Part shown: piece after piece, positions 1-13,499 of the stretch
Numbering within the stretch: the stretch's first letter is position 1
Layout: the number at the start of each line of letters is the position of its first letter
Source: Dioscorea cayenensis subsp. rotundata
Taxonomy: Eukaryota > Streptophyta > Magnoliopsida > Dioscoreales > Dioscoreaceae
DNA length: 64,000 bases
Reading direction: 5' to 3'
Assembly (NCBI RefSeq): GCF_009730915.1
Contig: NC_052482.1
Span: 20,428,345-20,492,344, forward strand
Translations under genes and position numbers: made by a program
The notes under the pieces: generated by a model
Seen by the model: only the letters and a program-made list of their open reading frames with translations
What the model was told of the DNA's origin: nothing
Databases searched by the model: none

Positions 1-674
1 TTAATAAAATTGAAATTTGAAAATTAGCAACAAAATAAAGCACATGTTTTAAATAATAATTTCTTTTAATTTTGTCAAAAAATACTTAATTAAAGAAATA
101 CACTATTTCCATAATAAGAAAAAAGTAGAAATTTATTTCTCTCTCAGATTAGATGTTGAGTTTCACTGCCTGTCACAACAATGGTTGACAGTTGTGCTTC
201 CCCACATTTATCAAAATAAATAAATAAATAAATAAACAATTTCAATTGAAGCGTGACCCTGAAAAAAAACAAGAAAGTTAGTATCATGTGTTATTAATAA
301 ATAATGAAGTGATGGATCAAAATTGTTAGGACAAAACTCTTCAATTTATTTCAAGAATAAAATCTATTGAGCCCTAACACTGTCTAACTCTAGTCAATTA
401 GCATTTAGTAGTGCAGTCCCATCATGTCGTCCCTGATTGAGTGGTTTGATGGGACCTAACTCTAACCTAAAGTTATTAAGTCTCTCAAAGTCTCAAGTGC
501 CTTTGGTCTCATGTTCACTAGCCAACAACTAATAATAACTACAACATTGAACTTCTTTTCTTTATATGTTTTTGCATCCTTTATTAATTCCAGAGCTTTC
601 TAATTTGACTTAGAAATTATGACAGACATTGCACTGGATGTTCTATTGGGAATTATTTATTATTATTAAAGATA

Positions 675-681
<7 letters not shown>

Positions 682-708
<27 letters not shown>
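682..708. repeat. (AT)n microsatellite
   Basis: Uninterrupted AT dinucleotide run of about 13 units. Another AT-rich run follows at about 750-775. Confidence 0.9.
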
Positions 709-1134
709 CAACCACTTCTCTGGGTTAAATTTATACAAATAAATATGTATATGTATATATATATATATAAATATATAATCATCTTAAGTCATCTTTGGAC
801 TTTTGTGTAACATCCGCATGATAAAAAACTAAAAGAATGAATTGAGTGGACCCGAAAAAGTTTATTATGATTTTAAGAAGCAGGCGTTGGATTATAACGT
901 CCTAAAAGACATAAACACTCTCTTTCTTTATATAAATAACTTTCAGAATGAAGTTGAGAAATAATCAAGTGAAGGTGAGAATAAGTTAAGTTGTAATTTG
1001 ATACTAAATTAATACAACCCAATGAGTTATGAGTATGAATTTTTTTTAAGTTTATATAAAGTGAAAATCATTGTTTGTGTTTGCTATTTAAATAAAAATA
1101 TATTTATTTTGTAGTTCATCCTTATTGATTAAAA

Positions 1135-1137
<3 letters not shown>

Positions 1138-1172
<35 letters not shown>
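1138..1172. repeat. (AT)n microsatellite
   Basis: About 17 uninterrupted AT units in intergenic DNA. Confidence 0.9.
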
Positions 1173-1174
<2 letters not shown>

Positions 1175-2017
1175 TAATATACATGTGTTTTAAGGTCAAT
1201 TTAATTACACTTTTTTCCTCCGAATGTTTAATTTACGAAATAAGATTTCTAGATTCTTATTAGCATTCACTTTGGGCAAAACGCAAAAGCACAAAAGCTA
1301 ACAAATTAGTACACATAAAATCTAGAAAAAATAATAAAAAACTCACTCACATGAATTAAATTATTTTGATCAAAGTAATTTTGACAAATCATAATTTTTA
1401 CATAAACATTATCAGTTTTAAGAAGGTTAAGACCTTCACCTGTTTAGTTTAAGACAATAAAATCCTCATCTAGAAAACCTTTTTAAGCGAAGTTGCAAAG
1501 TTACTCTGGCCACTATACTGTGCTTTGTAACTCAATGATCGAAATGGTGGATCACTTACTCCTTCAGTGATCTTTCATCAAGCTTATATGGGTGCACTTT
1601 AGTCATATTCGAAGACCGATCCAATTTCCTAATACCCTATTAGACATATGGGGATCATTGAGAACCCAATTTAAAAGGGCAGTTATCCCTAACCAGAGCT
1701 ATTCATAAGAATATGCGGCTAGAAAAAAAAATAAACACATTTTTGACATATGCTTTTCTCCTCTTTCCCTGATTACAAAAATTCCATATGTTTGTTTTAT
1801 GGGTTCTTGCAGCACCAGAGTTTAAACATCAGAAGTTGGAGGAGACATCCAACACAATGAAAAGAAGCTTGTAGTTCATTGATCATAGAGGAGGTGAGCC
1901 TAGTAGCCCCAGAGAGATGCGTGATTGTACCGACTCGATCTGATCAAAGATCTCAAATTGCATGAAGTTCAGTTTTGTAATTCTAAACTCTTATGTACTT
2001 TTCTTCATTTATCTAAT

Positions 2018-2093
2018 AAATATAGTTTATCCATTTTGTCAAAAATATATATCCCAAATATAGTTTATCCATTTTGTCAAAAATATATATCCC
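2018..2093. repeat. 38-bp perfect or near-perfect tandem duplication
   Basis: Two adjacent copies of a 38-bp unit that starts AAATATAGTTTATCC and ends ATATATATCCC (2018-2055 and 2056-2093). The copies look identical, so the duplication is recent. It overlaps no recognised gene. Confidence 0.85.
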
Positions 2094-3631
2094 TCAGACT
2101 ATGTTCTTTCTCATCTCCGACTCGCCACAAGAAATTTCTCAACTTTAATTATATTAACAAAAATATCCTTAACAAAAAGACATCATCACCTTTTGTTTTT
2201 ATTTACAAACATAAAAACATAATATCGAAAATGTTAACATATTACTTGAATATTAATTAATATAAGCTTTTTATATAAGAAATATTTGGTTTGTGTTTTT
2301 ATAAGCCCTTGATGATATATGATATCACAGCAAAAAAAGGAAAATACTTTCCTTGTATATACATCCAAATTAATGCATAGAACCAGAATTAAGCATCTAA
2401 ATATATATAACTCTTGCAAAAGCACTTCTAAAAATAATATGTTTCTAAAACTGTAAGCAAAAGCAATTTTGTAAAAGTGAATCCAAACATACTCTCAAAT
2501 TACTGAGAGTTTATATCTACTAAACACAAGCCAAAATAAACAGCTAATAACTTTACTCCTCATGAATATAAACAAATTGCTCATAATTATTTAAAAATAT
2601 GAAAAATCTTAGCATTACTTAAAAATAGTATGATCATGTGAAAATGGCTTTAATCATATGCAACAAACAAGTACTCTAGTCATTCACTTTTTGGTGAAGG
2701 CTTAATTTAGATAATCCAATATTCCATGAATAGACATGCATATCTAGATATCTCACATTTTCTTTTCCTAAATCTTAATACTAATCAAATTACATTAGAA
2801 TATATACAATAATGATTGCTAAAACCTTTATTTCATTTTCATGCCAACACTTTGTCAGTTGTCACTAGTTAATTTCAGAAAAAATTTAAAATTGTCAACA
2901 AGATTAATTTCCACTTTCAAATATCAACATATGTAGAGAAGAACAAAATGACTTCATAAAAAAACAAATTTAAACATGGCTCAAATCATAGAACTCTAAC
3001 CCAATTCTGAAACTATATATATATAATTCAAAGACAAGCAAATTAACAAGCCCAAAATGTTCATCTCCCTAAAAAGATAAACAAGGCAATGATAAAAGAT
3101 AACTTTATTCATACATAAATATATATATATAGATCTTCAAAAGCATTCAACTATATATAAACAGGACTCACTAAAGCTAAAGCTAAAGCCAAAGCCAATG
3201 CTTCCAATGAACACCTCAAATGAACATGGTTTTCACATCACTTACCCCACTTACACAAAGCTTGTAATGAAAGTCATAATGAAGAAGAAAGCATGTGCAT
3301 GGGGACACGTGCAGCGCATGCAAGCATTATGGTTGGCCTTGCGCACGCTGTAATACATACATTCCCCCACCCCTCATGACCTTTGCTTCACATGCTCCAA
3401 AGGTGGTGCACAATGATATGGATCCCACTCTTATCATTTCTCTCTTGAACTCTACTTCCATGCCACCATTCCAATATCACATCCTAGGTTGTATTTTACC
3501 TTTCTTCATTCATCTCCATTACCCTACTCCTATTATATTTCCTTTTCCTTCCCAAGCTCCAACAATGGCTATCTATCATGAATACAAAGTTCAAGACATA
3601 AAAGATAAAGGTCTTGAAAACAACACCAAAG

Positions 3632-3633
<2 letters not shown>

Positions 3634-3682
<49 letters not shown>

Positions 3683-3690
3683 ATATAGAT
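3634..3690. repeat. (AT)n run grading into (GATATA)n
   Basis: An AT dinucleotide run continues into AGATAT hexamer-like units, about 60-110 bp downstream of the Dof stop codon on the minus strand. It probably lies in the Dof 3' UTR or just beyond it. Confidence 0.85.
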
Positions 3691-3748
3691 AAGAAGAAAC
3701 TAGAAGGTTATAATTTAATACAAAAGGTATTAATAGTAGAGTATGTGT

Positions 3749-4556
3749 TTAACCAATGAAGGAGCTGTTGAGAAGACCATGCCAAGATGAACCAACTCCA
3801 GCTGAATCCACATCAACATGACCAAGTTGCCATTGAAGACCCATCAACACTTTGTTCTCCTCTTGGCTAGCACTACTGCCCATGAATCCTCCATCAAACC
3901 CATAGCAGAGGTTGTTGTGGTTGTAGTTATTGTTGTTGTTGTTGTTGTTGTTGTTGTTACTGGTGGTGGTGTCAAGGAATCCATTTCTTAGAATATCAAG
4001 AAAGCCAGAGTTAAGATTAGGGAAATTAGGGTTAGGGTTAGGGTTAGCAGGGAAGGGAGGAAGAGGAGAAGTGATTAAGGGATGGTCTTGAGTTCTTTTA
4101 GAGGACTTCTTGTTCTTCCTACAGCCACCACCAACTGGGACATTCCTAAGGGATCCACCTTTAGTCCAGTACCTTCTGCAACCCTTGCAGAAGTATCTTG
4201 GCTGAGAGAGGCTGTAGTTGTTATAGTAACAAAACTTTGTGTTTGTGGACTCACATCTTGGACACTTCACTGATGTTTCTGGGTTTGGTTTTGGTTTCTT
4301 TTCTTGTTGTTGTTGTTGTTGTTGTTGTTGCTGTTCTTTAGGACACTCTCCTAACATGTCTTCCAGTCTATGACTACCAGCCATGATCTATGCATCAAAA
4401 CATTCAAACCAAAATAAAACATCAAAAGATCTATCTATCTATCTTTCTATCTATCAATCTATATATATGTATATATATGTATGTAAAATTAAGAGGGGAG
4501 ATGAATTGAAAGATTGTTGTTACCTGGAAATTGGGGTTAAACTTAGAGACATCCAT
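3749..4556 (-). CDS. Dof-domain (C2C2) zinc-finger transcription factor, two exons
   Basis: DNA-binding regulator of the plant-specific Dof family, which recognises AAAG cores in promoters. The main exon (4387..3749) encodes the whole Dof domain: CPRC, then CKGC 21 residues after the second Cys, giving C-X2-C-X21-C-X2-C. It is followed by the usual [18 protein letters not shown] signature and a basic KNKKSSKR stretch that may be the nuclear signal. Family Dof genes often have one intron near the 5' end. Here an 11-codon first exon (4556..4524, [11 protein letters not shown]) ends in CAG/GTAAC and joins an acceptor CATAG at 4388 in frame, giving about 223 residues. Without it, translation could begin at the ATG at 4384 (211 residues). 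The N-terminal half has a poly-Gln run and the C-terminal half a poly-Asn run, both from GTT/TTG-type triplet repeats on the plus strand. The subgroup was not assigned. Confidence 0.93.
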
Positions 4557-4674
4557 GCATGCAAAATGATCAAGTTAGCAAGTGAAGAAGAAGAAGAAGA
4601 AGAGAAGAAGATGATTGAATTGAGTACAAGACTATAGATTAGTTTGGCTTGCAAGCTGGGAAAGCATGGCAAGA

Positions 4675-4801
4675 GAAGAGAAGAGAGAGAGAGAGAGAGA
4701 GAAAGAAAGAAGGGAAGGCGTTTTGTGGGCCCCTGAGATCACTTGGCTTGACGCGCAACAGAGTCACAAGATGGGCCCCAGCCCGACAAACTATGGGCCC
4801 C
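4675..4801 (-). promoter_or_regulatory. Dof upstream region: GAGA repeat and three TGGGCCCC motifs
   Basis: Upstream of the Dof start lie a GA-dinucleotide run (about 4675-4715) and three copies of TGGGCCCC at 4726, 4772 and 4794. GA repeats are binding sites for BBR/BPC proteins, and TGGGCC is the site II element bound by TCP factors. The block is markedly GC-richer than its flanks. That it acts as the Dof promoter is inferred from position. Confidence 0.5.
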
Positions 4802-5381
4802 ACCACTAACCACGCCGATTAATCGCCGCCATTATCTACTATACATACTCGCCGATTTTTCTGTTTTACTTAACCCCCATTTTAAAACTCAAAATTAATA
4901 GTAGAAAAAATTTTCACATCATCCTTCCAATTTTGTAACTTGATTAACTCAACTATTTCATATAATTTTAACACTATCTGATAACTTATTTTTTAGTACT
5001 TTTATCAAAAATATTCATCATCGATTTTAAACGGAAACATAAAATAGTAAACAAATATTAAATAAAAATATTAGATTTTAAATGATGATTTATGTAGTTA
5101 TATAAAAATATACTGTGTTAAATAAAAAATATAATTAATAAATATGAAGTATATTTTGTAAGTGGAGAAAAATTGAATTTTTAAGTAAAATAAAATGATG
5201 TAGAGATTGAAAAAAATAAATAAACTGAATATACAAAAAAATTGAAAAAGTAGGAAAAACTACATTGATATTTAAAAAGTTACAAAGATTAATAAATAAT
5301 TTTTTCATTATTTATTTATTTATTTATTTATTATTGTTGGTAGTAGAATTTATAGTTTGGGATTAGCATTGAAGGGAGGAG

Positions 5382-5415
5382 TTGACTGGTCAAAGGGAGG
5401 GTCATGTCAGTCAAA
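5382..5415. promoter_or_regulatory. Clustered W-box-like motifs
   Basis: TTGACTGGTCAA at 5382-5393 is an inverted pair of WRKY W-box cores (TTGAC/GTCAA), and another GTCAAA follows at 5410. A TATA-like GTATATAAAC lies at about 5519. No gene was found downstream, so function is uncertain. Confidence 0.3.
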
Positions 5416-6334
5416 GAAGAGATTGGGAAAGAGGGAGCAAGGCCGGCAGAAGCACCTTTCACTCGCCCAACATGATTCTTGATGGGTCTTATTTTGGTTG
5501 TGGTCCATTGCAAGTACTGTATATAAACACTAGTACGTTATGTTTAACATTTATGCATGGCCTCGTATGTAATGCCAAAGTCCCCATTTCATCTTTCTTG
5601 ACTTATCCTTATAATTACTATTGTACAGTCTGTACAACTACTTACTCTACTCTCTTTCTCATATATACTTCATCTCACTTTCTTTTAAAACTTTATTATC
5701 GTATTATTATAATATAGGATTTAAACCATCTAAGTACATACACAATGCACTAGTCATTACCATATTTATTATTGTCTATTATTTTATATAAATATTGTAT
5801 ATAATTATTGTGTATAATTATTATATAACATTGTTTAATACTGTGTTTTTAACTATTAAATATTGTTTATAAATCGATCGTGATTATTGGATAATAATCT
5901 AATGATAACTATGGGCGTCTATGTATTTAAAATTTAAACCTTGTTTGTATTGGTTTTTAAAAAATGTGTGTGTTTTTTTTAGTTAGGTAGAATGACTTCT
6001 AAAAAAAAATTGTTTTTCAGAGTAAGTTAAATATTTTTATCTATTTTGTGTTTGGATATTCTAATGTAAAACTACTTTTATATTTATAAAATTGTTTAGA
6101 TGTACATTGTAAGATTTTTTCAATAGTAAATTACTAAAATAGGTATTTATTAACTTATAATAATATCTCAATTATTATGCATTTATGACATGGAGGAGGA
6201 CATAAGCAAAAGGGTTGGGAGGCAAAGAAGATTGGATGCGGATGCAAAAAATTTTAGAGAGGAATCTTAAAACTTAAGCCATTTTTTTTTTAATTTCATA
6301 AGAACAGTTAAGTAATTGTGTAACCCAAAAATTG

Positions 6335-6510
6335 TTTTGCCAAAGCCACTTGATCCAAGTGATCAGCCACACCAAAAATAAGTTTCTCATATGACTTACG
6401 AACTGGTAAGGATTCGAATCATTATTGGAGGAATTAACTCACGAGTAATGTGGCCATACTCACATATCAAAAGATAGGCTTTTGTCTCCCATAAAATAAA
6501 ACTGCTTTAC
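6335..6510 (+). mobile_element. tRNA-derived SINE-like element (probable)
   Basis: An A-box-like GATCCAAGTGATCAGCC near 6350-6370 is followed about 45 bp later by a B-box-like GGATTCGAATC at about 6410. This is the spacing of an internal Pol III promoter. The body runs on to an A-rich end. I could not find clear target-site duplications, so the ends are approximate. A tRNA gene is excluded because no cloverleaf forms. Confidence 0.45.
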
Positions 6511-6659
6511 AGAAGCTAATAAAAAAAAAAAAATTGAACAAAAAAATATTTAATTTATAAGAAAATATTTTTAAAACTTAAATTTCAAATATGGGAACAT
6601 CTATAGATGATGGGTTCCTTTTACATATATAAATAATGGATCATGTAGTTAAAGGGTCT

Positions 6660-6960
6660 TATCGGGTTTGATTCAGGATCCGATAATGGAACCCACTTCC
6701 ACTTGGTGGCAAAATGGGGGTTAATTGGGGAGGAAGGGAGGAATCTAACTAACAAGATTGGGTCCCACCGGAGTTCTTTCTTTTCCGGTGGGCGGTGTGA
6801 GGGAGGAAGTAAGTGTGGGTCCCGGTAGTGTTATCAGACCATTCGTCGTCTCGACTTTCGCGTATACAACACGCGAAGAAGAAGGGGACGTCGGCGTCTC
6901 GTAGAGCACGTGACTAGTTTGACGTCATCAGTAGCCACACTTCCCTTCCCAATTGGGCTT
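6660..6960. other. GC-rich non-coding island with bZIP-type motifs
   Basis: An abrupt GC-rich block inside AT-rich DNA. It holds GACGTC (6887), the G-box CACGTG (6907) and the palindrome TGACGTCA (6920). It also has a 9-bp inverted repeat, CCCACCGGA at 6764 paired with TCCGGTGGG at 6784, and repeats of TGGGTCCC. It looks like a plant promoter, but I see no coding frame on either side within 1 kb. It could serve a non-coding transcript or be a relic. Confidence 0.4.
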
Positions 6961-8663
6961 TTTAGCTTTTTATGGTTATAATGTTTTGGGATCATTAGGT
7001 ACATTAATAATATAACATTACATTAATGAATAACTGTGTTTCTATTTAAGTCACTTAGGTTTAAAAAATTACAATTTATTTATCATACTATTATGTGATA
7101 TATATTTTTTTAAGATATGTGATAACTGTTAATGACGTATATTTGATTAATTAAATTATAATAAAAAATTAAAAATAAAGATCAAATCATATTTTTTAAA
7201 ACTGAATGATCAAAATAGAAATACATGTAAAGACATGTATTATTTAAATTATTTATTTATTAATAGATAATTGGAGGGAAGTGAAGTGGGAACTTGGTGG
7301 TTAGATTAAGATGAGGAAAGTGATACTTTGTTATACTTCATTCCATGGTTATCTTCTTCATATTTGGATTATTATTTTTTTCATTATAAAAGTAATGAAA
7401 ACAAGAAGAGGTAACTATCATATAAAAGGTTAACTTGGAAAGAAGAAGCATCATCATTGCTCCACCAGAATGAAAATTATATACTTGAAGAAGAATTTGA
7501 CTTTGGTTTCACCTACCAACCATATCTCTCTCTCTTTTCTTTTGACAGATTTGTTTGGTTGAAAGGTTTGTGAATTTGATTTCACAAATTATCAGGTTTT
7601 AATTGTGTTTTGAGTTTGATTTTTTAAGTTAAAAATTAATTTTTAATATGATTTTTTATCATTAAAGTTAAGCATTATTTCTTTTACCATGAGCAAGAAT
7701 AAATAATATTGTTACAGTATTTATATAATATTCTACGCAATACTACAATAGTATTATCATCTAGTGATCCATTTATTATTTTTATAATATTCTATTACAC
7801 CAAACAGTGGTTGTTAAACTTAATTTTTAAATTAATATTAATTATATTACTGAATAACTAATACATAATAGCTCGAGATATAAAAACATATAATAATTCT
7901 TATGCATACAGTTATAATATATATTATTATTATATTAAAAATACTATGTAATTTTTAATTTTTATTTTTTAAATAAATTATAAGAAACTTTCAATTTTGA
8001 ATTAATTACTATACTAAAAAACTGTAACCAAAAAAAAAAAAATCACAACAAAAGTGCTAAACCCTTAAAAAGCAAGCTGGAGGAAGCTCTTCCAACCATA
8101 AAATATATAGGCTTTTTGACTTCAAATGCCGAAAGAACTAGTAATTTTTAGAGTGAGTCAAATGATTCTAAAGCCTGAAGGCTGAACCAACCCTTTTTTT
8201 CTCCCTAGTGTTTTTTTTCTTCTTCCCTTTTCCACCAGTAATAGATTTGCAGTCTCCCTGTTCTCTTTGATAACACTAGTGTTTTTATGTTTCTTCCACT
8301 TTTGTCTACACTAGTTGTGTTACATGTTGTTTTTCCGTGTTTAATAATTTATGATTTATTCACTTTTTAAAATAAATAAATAAAAACATCTCTTTACACG
8401 AACAAACAGCACATCACCCAAATTTCAACCCATTTTCATCTATGAAACAAACACAAGATAGTTTCCAAAGACATGACAAAATAACTAGCATTTTATAAGT
8501 TTTAATGCAAACAAGAAACAAAACAGCAAGATAAGCATCTCAAACTAAGGTGATTGATGAGGAGAAAAATGATAGATTATCTTATTACAGAGATGTTTCT
8601 TTCATTTCTATGTTGGTCTCCAGAATGTCACCTGCACTTCAAATGGAAAAGATAAGAGCTACC

Positions 8664-12220
<3,557 letters not shown>

Positions 12221-12393
12221 CCTGACCGTTGATTCGCTGCTAGATCGCTTGAACACCGTTAGATCAAACAAAAATTCATGGAAAAATCGAAAGAAAAAGG
12301 AAGGAAGGAACGTTGACTTCTCGAGCTTTTTACCTAAAAATTTTGGACTAAAGATGAGACCACGAGACGAGCACGAGCAGGCCACAATCGCAG

Positions 12394-12429
12394 TGTATTT
12401 ATATAAGGTCTGCAATAAAGCTTCTAGAA
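12394..12429 (-). promoter_or_regulatory. APX core promoter: TATA box with adjacent heat-shock-type element
   Basis: On the minus strand, TATATAAATA lies at about 12394-12404, roughly 180 bp before the APX start codon. Just upstream is TTCTAGAA (12422-12429), two inverted nGAAn units as in heat-shock elements. A possible 5'-UTR intron donor (TTTAG/GTAAAAAG) lies near 12340. Further upstream are ACGTGG-type cores at about 12630 and 12725. Cytosolic APX genes are known to be heat and oxidative-stress induced, and the layout fits that. Confidence 0.5.
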
Positions 12430-12540
12430 GGATTGATATGACCGTTCGATCACTTCTTGTTAACGGCTGTGATTTTGTAGGATTTGAGCGGCTGCGATTT
12501 GATGAACTTTTAGTAGGTGGGGAGCGACTTTTGAGAGGTG

Positions 12541-13499
12541 TTGATGTGAAATGATCATTATACCCTTGGTTTAGTGAGTGGTGATTTGATAAGGTTGAAG
12601 GGTATGATAGGTAATCACAGTGTGAACACGGGCCACGTCGGATTGATTCCGTTTTGCTAAGGAAGGCAACGAGCTAATTGTGGTAGGACACATGGCGAAT
12701 TATTATTTGTTGATTTCGCAGGGTCCACGTTGGCACCAACGAACGCCCTTGTGGACAGGATAACTTTTCTAGTGTTTTTACTTCTAACCCCCTTTAAAGA
12801 TTTGAATTTATGCATATACAAGAAACTTTTTAATTAAATTAAATTTTAATATAATAATAATTTTAATATTTAAAATTAGTACTTGCAATAATTGTTTTTA
12901 ATAATTTTGTTTAAAAATTTAACTTTTTTTCATAATTTAATTTATTAACTACAATTAAAATTCATAATTAATTAAAAAAGCATAAAATTTTAACTTCAAA
13001 ACATGCAAATTAGTCAACTAAATCTGAACCCCAAACCTAGCTAGTAGTTATCACGTGCTCACAGCCAAGTTTAGTTCCACATCGGCTGTGTACTAGAGGC
13101 GTCTTGGGCTTATAAAGAGTTAGATAATCTTTCCTTTCAGGCCGGTTTTTTGGGATGTGGACCCAATTTCTAATGTTGTAAAGAAAATAAGTAAATAAAA
13201 ATAATGTCTGCCACTAAATGGCCACCATTACTAACAAGAAACAAGCAACAAACTGGAGATTGACATCAAACAAGATGATACAGAGACATTAATGCAGAAA
13301 GCACCATCCCTGAGATATTGGATAATTTAATACAAGCTTGTTTTACTGCATGGGCAAAGACCATCATTCTATAGTTTCAGAGCAATTCCAGCACCAAGAA
13401 TAGAACTCATGAAATATGGAAATCAATCTCCCATGATTTATAACATTTTAACACAATATCAATCACAATAAGTATTAAGGTTCAAGGATAGCCTTGTAT
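12541..13499. other. Interval between the APX promoter and the 3' end of RVE
   Basis: It holds the upstream APX promoter, an LTR-like remnant (listed separately) and about 300 bp after the RVE stop codon that is probably its 3' UTR. No other gene was seen. Confidence 0.5.
13035..13172 (+). mobile_element. Solo LTR or TRIM-type LTR fragment (probable)
   Basis: The order TTCCACATCGG, then GGGCTTATAAAGAGTTAG (a TATA-like block), then TTTTTTGGGATGTGGACCCAA is characteristic of short plant LTRs of the TRIM kind, which usually end just before a Met-tRNA primer site. No TGGTATCAGAGC-type primer site follows here, so this is a solo LTR or a fragment. Boundaries are approximate. Confidence 0.45.

Larger units (their letters stand above)
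1..3748. other. AT-rich intergenic region without a recognised gene
   Basis: No open frame here has recognisable domains. The longest frames (near 1925-2260 and 3295-3666) have repeat-driven, unbiased composition. Visible content is (AT)n runs, a 38-bp tandem duplication near 2018-2093 and a less AT-rich block at about 1495-1910 that could be an old transposon remnant. The block at about 3180-3560 lies downstream of the Dof stop codon and could partly be its 3' UTR. Confidence 0.6.
4802..8663. other. Intergenic region between Dof and APX
   Basis: No coding frame with recognisable domains. It contains a W-box pair near 5382, a SINE-like element near 6335-6510, a GC-rich island at 6660-6960 with bZIP-type motifs (listed separately) and AT-rich filler. 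The stretch at about 8400-8660 borders the APX stop codon and probably includes its 3' UTR. Confidence 0.6.

Noticed and set aside
3295-3666. Cys-containing 123-codon frame downstream of Dof
   Set aside because: No signal peptide or family pattern, and its C-terminus runs into the (AT)n microsatellite. It lies where the Dof 3' UTR is expected.
5382-5717. 111-codon frame near W-boxes
   Set aside because: No domain, and the C-terminal half has the hydrophobic/Tyr composition of translated AT-rich DNA.
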